From Halomonas sp. YLGW01 (GTDB lineage: Bacteria > Pseudomonadota > Gammaproteobacteria > Pseudomonadales > Halomonadaceae), in NCBI RefSeq assembly GCF_014840935.1, contig NZ_CP062005.1, forward strand, positions 2,604,001 to 2,668,000: a stretch of 64,000 nucleotides of DNA. Reading direction: 5' to 3'. A program made the position numbers and the translations under genes. This document shows, piece by piece, positions 28,776-39,903 of this stretch. Positions within the stretch are counted from its first letter, which is position 1; every line of letters starts with the position of its first letter. A model generated the notes under the pieces. That model was not told the DNA's origin. It was given only the letters and a program-made list of their open reading frames with translations, and ran no database searches.

Positions 28776-29642
28776 ATGGAAAAGGTGAAGATCGGCGTCA
28801 TCCAGATGGGCCTGAAGACCGGCACCGACCTCGACCCCGCGGCGATTCGCGACGCCATGAACGAGGCGCACCTGCCGCTGATCGAGCAGGCCGCCGAACA
28901 AGGCGTCCAGGTGCTGTGCTTCCAGGAGGTGTTCAACCAGCCCTACTTCTGCCCCAGCCAGGACAAGAAGTGGTACGACGCCGCCGAGCGCGTCCCCGAG
29001 GGCCCGACCTGCCAGATGATGCAGAAGCTCGCCGCCAAGCACCGCATGGTCATCATCGTGCCGATCTACGAGGAAACGGTGACCGGCATCTACTACAACA
29101 CCGCCGCGGTCTTCGATGCCGATGGCAGCTACCTCGGCAAGTACCACAAGACCCATATTCCCCAGGTCGCCGGGTTCTGGGAGAAGTTCTACTTCAAGCC
29201 GGGCCAGTCCGACTGGCCGGTGTTCGACACCGCCTACGGCAAGATCGGCGTCTACATCTGCTACGACCGCCACTTCCCAGAAGGCTGGCGGGCCCTGGCC
29301 CTCAACGGCGCCGAGATCATCTTCAACCCCAGCGCCACCGTCGCCGGGCTTTCCCAGTACCTGTGGGAACTCGAGCAGCCCGCCTCCGCCGCCGCCAACG
29401 GCTGCTTCATCGCCGCCATCAACCGGGTCGGCACCGAAGCCCCCTGGAACATCGGTGAGTTCTACGGCAGCTCCTACATCGCCAATCCCCGGGGCGAGAT
29501 CGAGGCCCAGGCCAGCGCCAAGGATGACGAACTCCTCGTGCACGAGGTCGACCTGGCCATGGTCCGCGAGATCCGCAACAACTGGCAGTTCTTCCGCGAC
29601 CGCCGCCCCGAGACCTACACCCGCCTGACCGACGGCGAATAG
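28776..29642 (+). CDS. Beta-ureidopropionase (N-carbamoyl-beta-alanine amidohydrolase)
   Basis: The last step of reductive pyrimidine breakdown: hydrolysis of N-carbamoyl-beta-alanine to beta-alanine, ammonia and CO2 in the cytosol. The 288-aa nitrilase-superfamily protein shows the catalytic glutamate in CFQEVF (E51), lysine in GKYHKTHIPQ and cysteine in YICYDRHFPEGW. WEKFYFKPG and the C-terminal NWQFFRDRRPETY are typical of this subgroup. It opens the operon with dihydropyrimidinase and PreTA, with a GAGGAT-type ribosome site. Confidence 0.92.
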   Translation: MEKVKIGVIQMGLKTGTDLDPAAIRDAMNEAHLPLIEQAAEQGVQVLCFQEVFNQPYFCPSQDKKWYDAAERVPEGPTCQMMQKLAAKHRMVIIVPIYEETVTGIYYNTAAVFDADGSYLGKYHKTHIPQVAGFWEKFYFKPGQSDWPVFDTAYGKIGVYICYDRHFPEGWRALALNGAEIIFNPSATVAGLSQYLWELEQPASAAANGCFIAAINRVGTEAPWNIGEFYGSSYIANPRGEIEAQASAKDDELLVHEVDLAMVREIRNNWQFFRDRRPETYTRLTDGE

Positions 29643-29650
29643 CCGCACGC

Positions 29651-29673
29651 CCTGCCGCCCGACGGGCGGCAGG
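29651..29673 (+). other. Intercistronic hairpin after the ureidopropionase gene
   Basis: A perfect 10-bp GC stem (29651-29660 with 29664-29673) with a three-base loop and no T run, in the 95-bp gap before hydA. It may act as an mRNA-stability or partial-termination element. Confidence 0.45.
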
Positions 29674-29704
29674 CCCACGACTGCGAGACTCCGACAATAA
29701 GCAC

Positions 29705-31180
<1,476 letters not shown>

Positions 31181-31206
31181 AGCGTTGCTCACGAAAGCGC
31201 ACTGAA

Positions 31207-31235
31207 GCCCCTCGCGCCTGACAGGCGCGAGGGGC
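31207..31235 (+). other. Intercistronic hairpin between hydA and preT
   Basis: A perfect 13-bp stem (31207-31219 with 31223-31235) and a three-base loop, 26 bp after the hydA stop and 26 bp before the preT start. There is no T run, so it is more likely an RNA processing or stability element than a terminator. Confidence 0.5.
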
Positions 31236-31261
31236 CTATAACAACAAACGAGGTGATCACC

Positions 31262-32680
31262 GTGACCCACCCACTCAGCCATCCACTCAGCCACCTGCCC
31301 CGCGCCGCGGACAGCCGTGACGCGAGCGTGGCCCTGGAGGCAGGCTTCAGCGACCTGCATCCACCGCTGACCTCGCGCCAGGCCATTATCGAGAGCCAGC
31401 GCTGCCTGTACTGCTATGACGCGCCCTGCATCCAGGCCTGCCCCTCCGATATCGACATCCCGCGCTTCATCCGCGAGATCAGCGAGGACAACCTCAACGG
31501 CGCCGCCCAGACCATCCTCGAGCAGAACATCCTCGGCGGCAGCTGTGCCCGGGTCTGCCCCACCGAGATCCTCTGCGAGCAGAGCTGCGTGCGCAATCAC
31601 CACGAGGAATGCCAGCCGGTACTGATCGGCCTGCTGCAACGCCACGCCATCGACAATATGGACTTCGACGGCCATCCCTTCACCCGCGCCGCCGAGACCG
31701 GCAAGCATATCGCCGTGGTCGGGGCCGGCCCGGCGGGCCTGTCCTGCGCTCATCGTCTGGCGACCCATGGCCACCGGGTGACCATCTTCGAGGCCGAGCC
31801 CAAGCCCGGCGGGCTCAACGAATACGGCATCGCCCGTTACAAGCTCACCGACGACTACGCCCAGCAGGAGATCGATTTCCTGCTCGAGATCGGCGGCATC
31901 GAGATTCGCCATGGCCAGCGCCTGGGCGACAACCTGACCCTCGAGACGCTCCAGAGCGAGCATGACGCCGTCTTCCTCGGCCTCGGCCTCGGCGCCAGCC
32001 GGCAGCTGGGCCTGACCGGCGAGCGCTCGGATGGCGTAGCGACGCCCGGCGTAGCGACGCCCGGCCTGATGCCGGCCACCGACTACATCAAGGAGCTACG
32101 GCAGGTGAGCGATCTCGGCGAGTTGCCGCTGGCCCGGCGCTGCGTGGTGATCGGCGCCGGCAACACCGCCATCGACATGGCGGTGCAGATGGCCCGCCTG
32201 GGCGCCGATGACGTCACCCTGGTCTACCGCCGCGGCGTGGAGGCCATGTCGGCCACCGGCCACGAACAGGACATCGCCCGAGCCAACGGGGTGCGCATCG
32301 TCACCTGGGCCAAGCCCGACGAGGTGCTGCTGGATGATCAGGGCCGAGTGGCCGGCATGCGCTTCGAACGCACCCGCGAGCAGGATGGTCGCCTGGTCGG
32401 CACCGGCGACACGCTGGAGCTTCCCGCCGATGCGGTCTTCACCGCCATCGGCCAGACCTTCGCCGCGGACAGCCTGAGCGATCCCCGCGCCGCGCGACTC
32501 GAGCCGCAGGGCGACAGGATCCATGTCGATGCCCACCTGCGCACTAGTCTGCCCGGGGTCTATGCCGGCGGTGACTGCGTGGCGCCGGGACAGGATCTCA
32601 CCGTGCAGGCCGTGCAGCACGGCAAGCTGGCCGCCGAGGCCATTCACCAGGACCTCATGGCCCGTCAGGAGGTGGCGTAA
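31262..32680 (+). CDS. preT: NAD-dependent dihydropyrimidine dehydrogenase subunit PreT
   Basis: The electron-input subunit of dihydropyrimidine dehydrogenase, related to glutamate synthase small subunits, 472 aa. N-terminal cluster-binding cysteines are in CLYCYDAPCIQACP and CARVCPTEILCEQSC, the FAD motif in VVGAGPAGLSCAHR, and the pyridine-nucleotide motif in VVIGAGNTAIDMAVQM. The GTG at 31262 follows AGGTGA and is preferred to the GTG at 31253. Two short in-frame duplications are visible: PLSHPLSH at the N-terminus and VATPGVATPG near residue 260. It overlaps preA by TAATG. Confidence 0.93.
   Translation: MTHPLSHPLSHLPRAADSRDASVALEAGFSDLHPPLTSRQAIIESQRCLYCYDAPCIQACPSDIDIPRFIREISEDNLNGAAQTILEQNILGGSCARVCPTEILCEQSCVRNHHEECQPVLIGLLQRHAIDNMDFDGHPFTRAAETGKHIAVVGAGPAGLSCAHRLATHGHRVTIFEAEPKPGGLNEYGIARYKLTDDYAQQEIDFLLEIGGIEIRHGQRLGDNLTLETLQSEHDAVFLGLGLGASRQLGLTGERSDGVATPGVATPGLMPATDYIKELRQVSDLGELPLARRCVVIGAGNTAIDMAVQMARLGADDVTLVYRRGVEAMSATGHEQDIARANGVRIVTWAKPDEVLLDDQGRVAGMRFERTREQDGRLVGTGDTLELPADAVFTAIGQTFAADSLSDPRAARLEPQGDRIHVDAHLRTSLPGVYAGGDCVAPGQDLTVQAVQHGKLAAEAIHQDLMARQEVA
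32036..32065 (+). repeat. 15-bp tandem duplication inside preT
   Basis: GTAGCGACGCCCGGC occurs twice head to tail, adding the residues VATPG in frame in a surface-like loop between FAD- and NAD-binding segments. Confidence 0.8.
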
Positions 32681-33978
32681 TGAAGGCGTCAGCGAAACAT
32701 CCCAAGGTCGATCTGAGCATCGAGTTCGCCGGCATCAAGTCGCCCAACCCCTTCTGGCTGGCCTCGGCGCCCCCCACCGACAAGGCCTACAACGTCGAGC
32801 GCGCCTTCGAGGCCGGCTGGGGCGGCGTGGTGTGGAAGACCCTCGGCGAGGACCCGGCACCGGTCAACGTCTCCTCGCGCTATTCGGCGCACTTCGGCAA
32901 GAATCGTGAGGTGCTGGGCTTCAACAACATCGAGCTGATCACCGACCGCAGCCTCGAGATCAACCTGCGCGAGATCACCGAGGTCAAGAAGCGTTGGCCG
33001 GATCGGGCCATGATCGTCTCGATCATGGTGCCCTGCGTCGAGGAGAGCTGGAAGGCGATCCTGCCCCGGGTCGAGGCCACCGGCGCCGACGGCATCGAGC
33101 TCAACCTGGGCTGTCCGCATGGCATGCCCGAGCGCGGCATGGGCGCCGCAGTGGGCCAGAACCCAGAGCTGATCGAGCAGGTCACCCGCTGGTGCAAGAC
33201 CTACTCGAGCCTGCCGGTGATCGTCAAGCTGACTCCCAACATCACCGATATCCGTGAACCGGCCAAGGCCGCGCTGCGCGGTGGCGCCGATGCGGTGTCG
33301 CTGATCAACACCATCAACTCGATCACCTCGATCGATCTCGACCAGATGGTGGCCAAGCCGACGGTGGGCACCCAGAGCACCCACGGCGGCTACTGCGGGT
33401 CGGCGGTCAAGCCGATTGCCATGAACATGGTCGCCGAGATCGCCCGCGACCCGGCCACCCAGAACCTGCCGATCTGCGGCATCGGCGGCATTTCCACCTG
33501 GCGCGATGCCGCCGAGTTCGTGGCACTCGGTGCCGGCGCCGTGCAGGTGTGCACCGCCGCCATGCTGCATGGCTTTCGCATCGTCGAGGAGATGAAGGAC
33601 GGCCTGGCGCGCTGGATGGAGGAGCAAGGCCACGCGAGCCTCGAGGCGTTCTCGGGCAAGGCGGTGGCGAACACCACCGACTGGAAGTATCTCGACATGA
33701 ACTTCCAGACCATCGCCCACATCGACCAGGACAAGTGCATCCAGTGCGGGCGCTGCTACATCGCCTGCGAGGACACCTCGCACCAGTCGATCGCCCAATT
33801 GATCGAGACCAGTGGCGCCCGTCGCTATGAAGTCATCGAGAAGGAATGCGTGGGCTGCAACCTGTGCCAGATCACCTGCCCGGTGCAGGACTGCATCACC
33901 ATGGTGCCGCAGCAGCACGACAAACCCTACATGAGCTGGAACGAGGACCCCCGCAACCCCTTCCGCGCCGCGGGTTAA
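32680..33978 (+). CDS. preA: NAD-dependent dihydropyrimidine dehydrogenase subunit PreA
   Basis: The catalytic subunit that reduces uracil or thymine to the dihydropyrimidine using FMN and iron-sulfur clusters, partner of PreT. The 432-aa protein has a dihydroorotate-dehydrogenase-like barrel (NPFWLASAPPTDKAYN; the active-site cysteine in ELNLGCPHGMPERGMG; ICGIGGIS). It ends in a 2[4Fe-4S] ferredoxin domain (CIQCGRCYIACEDT and CVGCNLCQITCPVQDC). It begins within the preT stop codon and is followed by a long hairpin terminator. Confidence 0.96.
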   Translation: MKASAKHPKVDLSIEFAGIKSPNPFWLASAPPTDKAYNVERAFEAGWGGVVWKTLGEDPAPVNVSSRYSAHFGKNREVLGFNNIELITDRSLEINLREITEVKKRWPDRAMIVSIMVPCVEESWKAILPRVEATGADGIELNLGCPHGMPERGMGAAVGQNPELIEQVTRWCKTYSSLPVIVKLTPNITDIREPAKAALRGGADAVSLINTINSITSIDLDQMVAKPTVGTQSTHGGYCGSAVKPIAMNMVAEIARDPATQNLPICGIGGISTWRDAAEFVALGAGAVQVCTAAMLHGFRIVEEMKDGLARWMEEQGHASLEAFSGKAVANTTDWKYLDMNFQTIAHIDQDKCIQCGRCYIACEDTSHQSIAQLIETSGARRYEVIEKECVGCNLCQITCPVQDCITMVPQQHDKPYMSWNEDPRNPFRAAG

Positions 33979-33994
33979 GAGAGGTCTTTAGCTA

Positions 33995-34016
33995 GACTTT
34001 TCGGACAAAACCTAAG
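33995..34016. repeat. 22-bp direct repeat, copy 2
   Basis: GACTTTTCGGACAAAACCTAAG, 16 bp after the preA stop; 20/22 identical to copy 1 at 29705-29726, in the same orientation. Confidence 0.75.
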
Positions 34017-34047
34017 TCCCATCTCCTCGCCACTCTCTCGACACTCT

Positions 34048-34079
34048 CACGCCACCCCGGGTCCGCCCGGGGTGGCGTG
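34048..34079. terminator. Hairpin terminator between preA and the TetR gene
   Basis: A perfect 14-bp stem (34048-34061 with 34066-34079) with loop TCCG. It lies between convergent genes and probably serves both, although neither strand has a strong T run. Confidence 0.65.
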
Positions 34080-34129
34080 TGTCTGGCGGGTCATTATTCG
34101 GGACTTAATTAAGGCTCGGGACTTAAGGC

Positions 34130-34750
34130 TCAGGACGACAGGCCGATGCCGCGCAGGATGATGCTGGTCACCGACTGCACGGCGCGCTCGAACTGCAGGT
34201 CGTCGAGCGGCACATCGTCGTTGAGCAGGCAGATCTGATAGTCGAAATCGGCGTAATGCTGGGTCGAGGCCCAGATCATGTACAACAGGTAGGAAGGATC
34301 GACCGGCAGGATCTGTTCGGCCTCGATCCAGCTGCGGATCTTGGCCTCCTTGAGCTTGGCCCATTCATAGAGGTGCTCACGCAGACAGTCCCCGAGCACT
34401 GGCGCGCCCTGCATCACTTCGGTGGCCCACACCTTGGACCCCGCGGCACGATCACGGGAATGCGTCATCTTGGCGCGAATATAGGTCGAGAGCACCACCC
34501 TCGGGTCGTCATAGAGCTCGAAGCACAGCGCATCCTGCTTCCAGACCTCGAGCAGCCCCAGCAGCACCTCGCGGTAAAGCTCCTCCTTGGTCGAGAAATA
34601 GTAGTGCACGTTGGACTTGGGGATCTCGGCAAGCTCGGCGATCTCACCGACCGATGCACCCGCATAGCCCTTCTCGGCGAAGACCTGCTCGGCCGCCAGC
34701 AAAATATTCTCGATATTTCGGCGCCGAATGCCGCCTTTTCGCTTGGCCAT
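34130..34750 (-). CDS. TetR family regulator, RutR-like
   Basis: A 206-aa TetR-type repressor with the HTH at about residues 32-52 (ASVGEIAELAEIPKSNVHYYF) and the C-terminal YcdC/RutR-type ligand domain. The ASTQHYADFDYQI segment and the C-terminal end are typical of RutR. RutR of E. coli binds uracil and thymine and controls pyrimidine use, and this gene sits convergent to a pyrimidine catabolism operon. RutR-like TGAC-N6-GTCA boxes precede that operon, which supports the assignment as its regulator; orthology itself is inferred. Confidence 0.88.
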   Translation of the reverse strand: MAKRKGGIRRRNIENILLAAEQVFAEKGYAGASVGEIAELAEIPKSNVHYYFSTKEELYREVLLGLLEVWKQDALCFELYDDPRVVLSTYIRAKMTHSRDRAAGSKVWATEVMQGAPVLGDCLREHLYEWAKLKEAKIRSWIEAEQILPVDPSYLLYMIWASTQHYADFDYQICLLNDDVPLDDLQFERAVQSVTSIILRGIGLSS

Positions 34751-35112
34751 TTACTCTCTCGATCCGATGGAACTCCCTGGGACAGGGGGCCAGTCTAGCA
34801 TCCTCCGCGCCTCACCGGCCTCAAGTCTTGGGCCCTACCTCAGGCGCTAGGGCTGGGTATCCACGTGGGCGCGATCACGATGCTCATGGGCTACAAGCGT
34901 GGCACCTCCTCGGCATGAGCCACGGCATCGCCCTGCCCTCAATCGAGAGGATCAGATGGTATCCGCTCGATCACGAGACGCAGCTCCAGCGCGGCCTGAG
35001 TCGTCAGCCATTGCCGGGCCGCCGGTTTCCCCCGCTTGCGCGCCCTTGCTAGAGTGAAGGCCCGCTGGCCGGCGAGACCGGCCGCGCCATTTGCCAACAA
35101 AGGAAGCGCCGC
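34751..35112. other. 362-bp intergenic region between the TetR and peroxiredoxin genes
   Basis: No gene or named element is visible. It must contain the promoters of the two divergent genes. GC content is even and no strong dyad matching the RutR-like boxes was found. Confidence 0.4.
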
Positions 35113-35589
35113 ATGACTATTTCCGTAGGCGACAGGATCCCCGACGTCACCATCAAGACCAACGGCGCCAATGGCCCGGAAGACATCGCCCTGGGCGAGC
35201 TGTTTGCCGGCAAGAAGGTGGTGCTGTTCGCCGTGCCCGGCGCCTTCACGCCGGGCTGCTCCAACACCCACATGCCCGGCTTCGTGATCAAGGCCGACGA
35301 CATCCTCGCCAAGGGCGTGGACACCATCGCCTGTCTGTCGGTGAACGATGCCTTCGTGATGGATGCCTGGCAGAAAGACCAGAACGCCCAGCAGATCACC
35401 ATGCTGGCCGACGGCAACGCCGAGTTCGCCAAGGCCCTGGGCCTGGAGATGGACGTCAGCGCCGGCGGCATGGGTATCCGCAGCAAGCGCTTCGCCCTGA
35501 TCGCCAACGACGGCGTGGTGGAATACCTGGGCGTCGACGCCAAGGGCGTGGAGCAGAGCAGCGCCGACACCGTGCTCGGCCAGCTATAA
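35113..35589 (+). CDS. Peroxiredoxin, Prx5/AhpE-like (peroxiredoxin family with glutaredoxin/thioredoxin partner)
   Basis: A cytosolic thiol peroxidase of 158 aa in the Prx5 group (redoxin domain). The peroxidatic cysteine is C49 in PGAFTPGCSNTHMPGF, the hallmark motif; the GMGIRSKRFALI segment is also family-typical. It reduces hydrogen peroxide and organic peroxides with glutaredoxin or thioredoxin (family knowledge). It is monocistronic, with AAGGAAG ahead of the ATG and a hairpin after the gene. Confidence 0.94.
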   Translation: MTISVGDRIPDVTIKTNGANGPEDIALGELFAGKKVVLFAVPGAFTPGCSNTHMPGFVIKADDILAKGVDTIACLSVNDAFVMDAWQKDQNAQQITMLADGNAEFAKALGLEMDVSAGGMGIRSKRFALIANDGVVEYLGVDAKGVEQSSADTVLGQL

Positions 35590-35628
35590 GCCAGACGACA
35601 GCGCTCCTCGACGACGCTCCTGGAGACA

Positions 35629-35649
35629 GGCCGGTGCATGACACCGGCC
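35629..35649 (+). terminator. Probable terminator of the peroxiredoxin gene
   Basis: An 8-bp perfect stem GGCCGGTG with CACCGGCC and a five-base loop, 40 bp after the stop, followed by GTTGT. The T content is poor. Confidence 0.5.
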
Positions 35650-35801
35650 GTTGTATCCTCCCTCCCCCGCCCTTCTTCCGTCCTTCTCCCATCCGCACCT
35701 GACTGGAGACATGCCGCCCGAAAGCGCTGATCCGTCGTGCCCAGCGAACCGGTTACGCGGGTCCCCGGTCGCGTCGTGGGAGAGCGGTTCGGAGGATTCC
35801 C

Positions 35802-36416
35802 CTAGTCGCCAGGGCGCGTCGCAGCCTGCCGAGGCAAGACGGCCTTCCTGATGGCCTCTTCGCTGATATCGTCCACCTCGGAGAGCTGCACCATCAAGGC
35901 TTCCCCTTCCTCCAGCACCCGGTCGAATACCACGATGGAGGCCTGGGGAAATTCCGGGCATTTCTCGGCTTCCATCTTCACGTAGTAGAGCTGATTGATG
36001 AGGTTGTTGATGATGTGCTGGGCACTATAGAGCGTCGCCAGATAGATCTTTTCCTTTTCCCGTTCTCTCGCCATGGTGTGCAGCTCTTCCGTCTTCCTCA
36101 TCCAGCTGATGGAAAGAATCGCGGTCACCCAGATCGCAAAGATGGCGAGCAACCGATTGAGCAGCACCTGCCAGGGTTCGCCCCCGGGCGGAGAGAAGTA
36201 ATAGCCAAGCACCGTCATCAGCGTGCAGATGGCCGCCACCCCCACCACCCCGCGGCTGTCGCGAGTCCAGAGGGCCAGCAACACCGCCGCCACATAGGGC
36301 TCGCCCCCGGCGATCCCCCGCGGCAGCTGAAGATCCACGACAAAGACCAGCCCGATCAGTGCCGCCACCGACCCATAGCGCATCCAGCCCGACGAGGTCT
36401 CACGCGCAGGCATCAT
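35802..36416 (-). CDS. Membrane protein with sensor-kinase-like N-terminal domain, no kinase domain
   Basis: A 204-aa protein of uncertain function. Three to four hydrophobic segments (about residues 14-31, 40-51, 57-74 and 84-104) form a domain resembling the membrane sensor part of some histidine kinases (YVAAVLLALWTRDSRGVV; YYFSPPGGEPWQVL). A charged coiled-coil-like stretch (106-125) follows, then a helix with H134 in SAQHIINNLINQL that recalls a dimerisation/phosphoacceptor helix. There is no ATPase domain. It lies 57 bp downstream of the N-ATPase operon on the same strand and may be co-transcribed. The two tandem ATGs follow GGGAGGGA. Confidence 0.7.
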   Translation of the reverse strand: MMPARETSSGWMRYGSVAALIGLVFVVDLQLPRGIAGGEPYVAAVLLALWTRDSRGVVGVAAICTLMTVLGYYFSPPGGEPWQVLLNRLLAIFAIWVTAILSISWMRKTEELHTMAREREKEKIYLATLYSAQHIINNLINQLYYVKMEAEKCPEFPQASIVVFDRVLEEGEALMVQLSEVDDISEEAIRKAVLPRQAATRPGD

Positions 36417-36473
36417 TCCCTCCCCGCCCGACCAGCCTATCCCCGGGGCATCGCGGTGTTCCGTTCACTGGCA

Positions 36474-37382
36474 TCAAGGTGTCTCACCCCATCGCTGCGC
36501 CTCGAAGCCCGCGATGACGTCGAAGAGCTCGGCATCGATCGAGCCCTGGCGCAGGCGATGCAGGGTGCCGTGAAGCGTCTCCATCAGTTCATCGATGTTG
36601 CGATCGGCGCGCTCCATGGCCGCCAACCGGCTGGCATTCTCGCTGGCCAGCGACTCGGCACAGGCCCGGTAGAGCGAGATGAACAGGTATTCATGGATCA
36701 GCCCGCGCAGGGTGACGCTGCCCTGGCAGAGCACCTCGGGCAGGTTGTGGGTCGGCCAGGGAATCCTGGCCAGGCGCTGCTGCCAGGCCGCATCGAGCGG
36801 CAACAGCCGCTGATGGGTCGGCGCATAGAGCGAGCCGCGCTGGGGCCGGTTATGAAAGACGTAGAAGACGCCGGCATCGCGGTGGGCGTCACTCTCGAGC
36901 TGGATCTGCCCGACCAGCGCCGCGATGCCCTCTACCGAACCCGGCACGCCGAACTGCCCGGCCGGCTCAAGCCCCGCATCGACCAGCCGGGCGTAGACCC
37001 GCTCACCCACCGCCCATATTTCCGGCGTGCCCGGCAGCGCCGCGAGCACGCGGCCCGCCTCGTCGGCCACCCGATCGTTGAACCGGCCCACCAGCCCCTG
37101 ATCGGAACCGAATACCACGGCACTGACCGGCCCCGTCGCCGAGCCAGCGCCAGCAGCACTCTCCGGGCACCCCTCTTCCGGCGCAGGCTGTACCAGGGCC
37201 GCCTCGCGAAAGCAGGCCGAGAGCCCCAACTCCACGGTGCGGGTATAGTCGGCCAGGGCCGTCACCGCGTGCTCGTACTGACCGATGCTCGAGGCCGCCA
37301 GCGCCTTCATGGTCTGCACCACCGCCTGCAGGTCGCCGGCGCTGTCGATCTTGCGGCGCAGGCTGGCCATGGTATCGATCAT
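36474..37382 (-). CDS. atpG: N-type F-ATPase gamma subunit
   Basis: The central stalk of the F1 part, 302 aa. The conserved N-terminal (MASLRRKIDSAGDLQAVVQTMKALAAS) and C-terminal helices (ENASRLAAMERADRNIDELMETLHGTLHRLRQ) form the rotor coiled coil, with the GSDQGLVGRFN block between. Sequence divergence from the housekeeping gamma subunit and the last position in the atpDCQRBEFAG order mark it as the N-ATPase form. Its ATG overlaps the atpA stop (ATGA). Confidence 0.92.
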   Translation of the reverse strand: MIDTMASLRRKIDSAGDLQAVVQTMKALAASSIGQYEHAVTALADYTRTVELGLSACFREAALVQPAPEEGCPESAAGAGSATGPVSAVVFGSDQGLVGRFNDRVADEAGRVLAALPGTPEIWAVGERVYARLVDAGLEPAGQFGVPGSVEGIAALVGQIQLESDAHRDAGVFYVFHNRPQRGSLYAPTHQRLLPLDAAWQQRLARIPWPTHNLPEVLCQGSVTLRGLIHEYLFISLYRACAESLASENASRLAAMERADRNIDELMETLHGTLHRLRQGSIDAELFDVIAGFEAQRWGETP

Positions 37383-39085
37383 CAGGCGCCCTCCTTGTCG
37401 GCATCAGACGTACCGGCAGCGGTCGTCTGAAACGGGGTCAGTGCCTCGCGGGCCACGGCCAGCACCGCCTGACGATCCTCGCCGCTCAGGGTATCGGCGC
37501 TGGTGAAGCGTGCGCACAGCGCCTCGGGAAGCGTCGTGGCGGCGTCATGCAGGGCCTGCTCGGCGGCCGGCATCTGCTCGAGGGGCAGCGCGTCGAACAG
37601 CCCCTCGCTGAGCGCCAGCAGCAGGGTGATCTGCGCCGGCACCGCCACCGGCGCGAAGGCGGGCTGCTTGAGGCAGGCGCGGATGCGTCGGCCATGCTCG
37701 AGCACTTGGCGCGTCGCCGGGTCGAGCCGGGCGCCGAAGCGCACGAAGGTCTCGAGCTCCTCGAACTGGGCGTAGGCCAGTTTGAGATCGCCAGCCGCCA
37801 GCCGATAGGCGGCCCGCTGTGCCTTGCCGCCGACCCGCGACACCGACTGACCGATGTCCACCGCCGGCAGCACGCCAAGCTCGAATAGCGTCGGCGACAG
37901 GTAGATCTGGCCATCGGTGATCGAGATCAGGTTGGTGGGAATGTAGGCGGCGATGTTCTGGGCCTCGGTTTCGATGATCGGCAGGGCGGTAAGCGAGCCG
38001 CCCCCCAGTTCCTCGCGCAGATGGGTGGCGCGCTCCAGAAGCCGCGAATGGATGTAGAAGATATCGCCGGGGAAGGCCTCGCGTCCCGGTGGGCGTCGCA
38101 GCAGCAGCGACAGCTCGCGATAGGCCCGGGCGTGCTGGGTGAGGTCGTCGTAGACGATCAGCACGTCGCGGCCGGCCTCCATGAAGTGCTCGGCGATGCT
38201 GGTCGCCGCATAGGGCGCAATGTAGGACAGCCCCGGCGGCTGATTGCCCTCGGTGACCACTACCACGGTATAGGCCAGCGCCCCCTGCTCGCGCAGCACG
38301 GCCACCGCCTTGGCCACCGCCGAGGCCCGCTGGCCGATCGCGCAGTAGACGCACACCACGTCCTGCCCACGCTGGTTGAGGATGGCATCCAACGCGATGG
38401 CGGTCTTGCCGGTCTGTCGGTCGCCGAGAATCAGCTCGCGCTGGCCGCGGCCGATCGGGATCAGCGCATCGATGACCTTGAGGCCGGTCTGCAGCGGCAC
38501 GCTGACCCGGGCGCGATCCATGATCGGCGCCGCCGGCCGCTCGATGGGCAGGCGCTCATCGGTGGCAAGCGCGCCTTGACCATCCAACGCGCGCCCCAGC
38601 GGGTCGATGATGCGCCCCAGCAGGCCCTCGCCCACCGCGACATCCACCACGCGGCCGGTGCGCTCGACATCATCGCCGGCCTCCAGCTGCCAGTAGTCGC
38701 CGAGCAGCACTACCCCGATGTCGTCCTCGTCGATGTTGAAGGCGATACCGTAAATCTCGCCCGGAAAGCGCAGCAGTTCCTCGAAGCCGACGTTGGGCAG
38801 GCCCGCGACCCGGGCGATACCGGTGGATACGCTAATGACGATGCCCACCTCGCGAGTCGACAGCGCAAAGGGCGTGCCCTCCCGCGTCTCGCTCAGGTCG
38901 GCGAAGGCCTCGGTGAAGACGGCTTCGAGGCTTGCCGGTGACACGGGCCCGACGTCACCAGGCCCCGGCGTCTTGCCGGTGTCAGCCTCGCCTTGGGTGC
39001 CGAAATCGGGGCGGACATCAGGAGCGGTATCAGCGCTGACATCGGCCGCGGGATCGGAACGGACATCACGCCGGACATCGTTCAT
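37382..39085 (-). CDS. atpA: N-type F-ATPase alpha subunit
   Basis: The non-catalytic nucleotide-binding subunit of F1, 567 aa. The P-loop GDRQTGKTA, the Q-G-rich [15 protein letters not shown] and the [34 protein letters not shown] block are diagnostic. The first 55 residues are an unusual low-complexity extension rich in D, V and P, built from irregular GATGTCCG-like repeats, and the C-terminus is extended too. It overlaps atpF upstream and atpG downstream by four bases each. Confidence 0.95.
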   Translation of the reverse strand: MNDVRRDVRSDPAADVSADTAPDVRPDFGTQGEADTGKTPGPGDVGPVSPASLEAVFTEAFADLSETREGTPFALSTREVGIVISVSTGIARVAGLPNVGFEELLRFPGEIYGIAFNIDEDDIGVVLLGDYWQLEAGDDVERTGRVVDVAVGEGLLGRIIDPLGRALDGQGALATDERLPIERPAAPIMDRARVSVPLQTGLKVIDALIPIGRGQRELILGDRQTGKTAIALDAILNQRGQDVVCVYCAIGQRASAVAKAVAVLREQGALAYTVVVVTEGNQPPGLSYIAPYAATSIAEHFMEAGRDVLIVYDDLTQHARAYRELSLLLRRPPGREAFPGDIFYIHSRLLERATHLREELGGGSLTALPIIETEAQNIAAYIPTNLISITDGQIYLSPTLFELGVLPAVDIGQSVSRVGGKAQRAAYRLAAGDLKLAYAQFEELETFVRFGARLDPATRQVLEHGRRIRACLKQPAFAPVAVPAQITLLLALSEGLFDALPLEQMPAAEQALHDAATTLPEALCARFTSADTLSGEDRQAVLAVAREALTPFQTTAAGTSDADKEGA

Positions 39086-39900
39086 GACGCGGCGTCCGGC
39101 GTGACCCTGTCCTCGAGCAGCGCGGCGACGGCCTGCGCCTGGGCATCGAGATAGCCCTCGAGGCTCCAGGCGAGCTGCTGGCCGTTGGCGGTAAGCTCGA
39201 TGCCGCTGATCAGCTCCGGCGCCGTCTGGAATGCGATAGGAGTGCCTGCCGCGGGGCCATCGGGCGAGAAAGCCTGCGGAAAGCGCCGGGCGAGCGCCTC
39301 TTGAATCGCCGCCTGCTGGGCCTTCGGCAGCGGGAAGGCGCTGCGCACCCTGACGGACGATGCGCCCTTGGAAGCCGTAGGCTCGAGCGCCGCACCAAAG
39401 CGCTGCGCGGTGGCCTCGTCCATCGTAGCGAGACGCTTGAGAAACACCGCGACCAGGCGCGCCTCCAGACCCTCGTCGGCCATGTCACCAAGCGCCTGGC
39501 GGGTCATCGCGAACACCTCGTCCTGAGTCTGGCGCCGCAGGGCCTGGTTAAGCCGCTGAGCCTCGGTGCGCAGCGCGCTCTGGCGCTGATCGCGCATGGC
39601 ATCCGCCGCCTGCCGGGCCTCCTCGATCAGCCGCGCACGCTCAGCCGCGGCTTCTTCGCTTGCCGTAGCCAACAGCTGAGTGCGCTGCGCCTCGAGTTCG
39701 GCATTTCGGGCATGAAAGCGCTCACGCTCCTCATCGGCCTCGGCCTGCCTGGCATCGGCGTCGGCGAGGGTCGCGGCGATCCGGCTCTCCCGGGCATCGA
39801 TGGCATTCAGAATCGGCTGATAGAGAAAGCGCTTCATCAGCCAGACCAGAATGGCGAAGTTAAGCACCTGGGCCAGCACGGTGAACCAGTCGATCAGCAT
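39082..39900 (-). CDS. atpF: N-type F-ATPase b subunit with long C-terminal extension
   Basis: The peripheral stalk, 272 aa, against about 156 in ordinary b subunits. An N-terminal membrane helix ([21 protein letters not shown]) leads into a long alanine/glutamate/arginine-rich coiled coil. A C-terminal region of about 110 residues then ends in a segment ([24 protein letters not shown]) recalling the delta subunit. No separate delta gene exists here, in line with N-ATPases, where b is thought to take over that role. Confidence 0.9.
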   Translation of the reverse strand: MLIDWFTVLAQVLNFAILVWLMKRFLYQPILNAIDARESRIAATLADADARQAEADEERERFHARNAELEAQRTQLLATASEEAAAERARLIEEARQAADAMRDQRQSALRTEAQRLNQALRRQTQDEVFAMTRQALGDMADEGLEARLVAVFLKRLATMDEATAQRFGAALEPTASKGASSVRVRSAFPLPKAQQAAIQEALARRFPQAFSPDGPAAGTPIAFQTAPELISGIELTANGQQLAWSLEGYLDAQAQAVAALLEDRVTPDAAS

Positions 39901-39903
39901 GGT

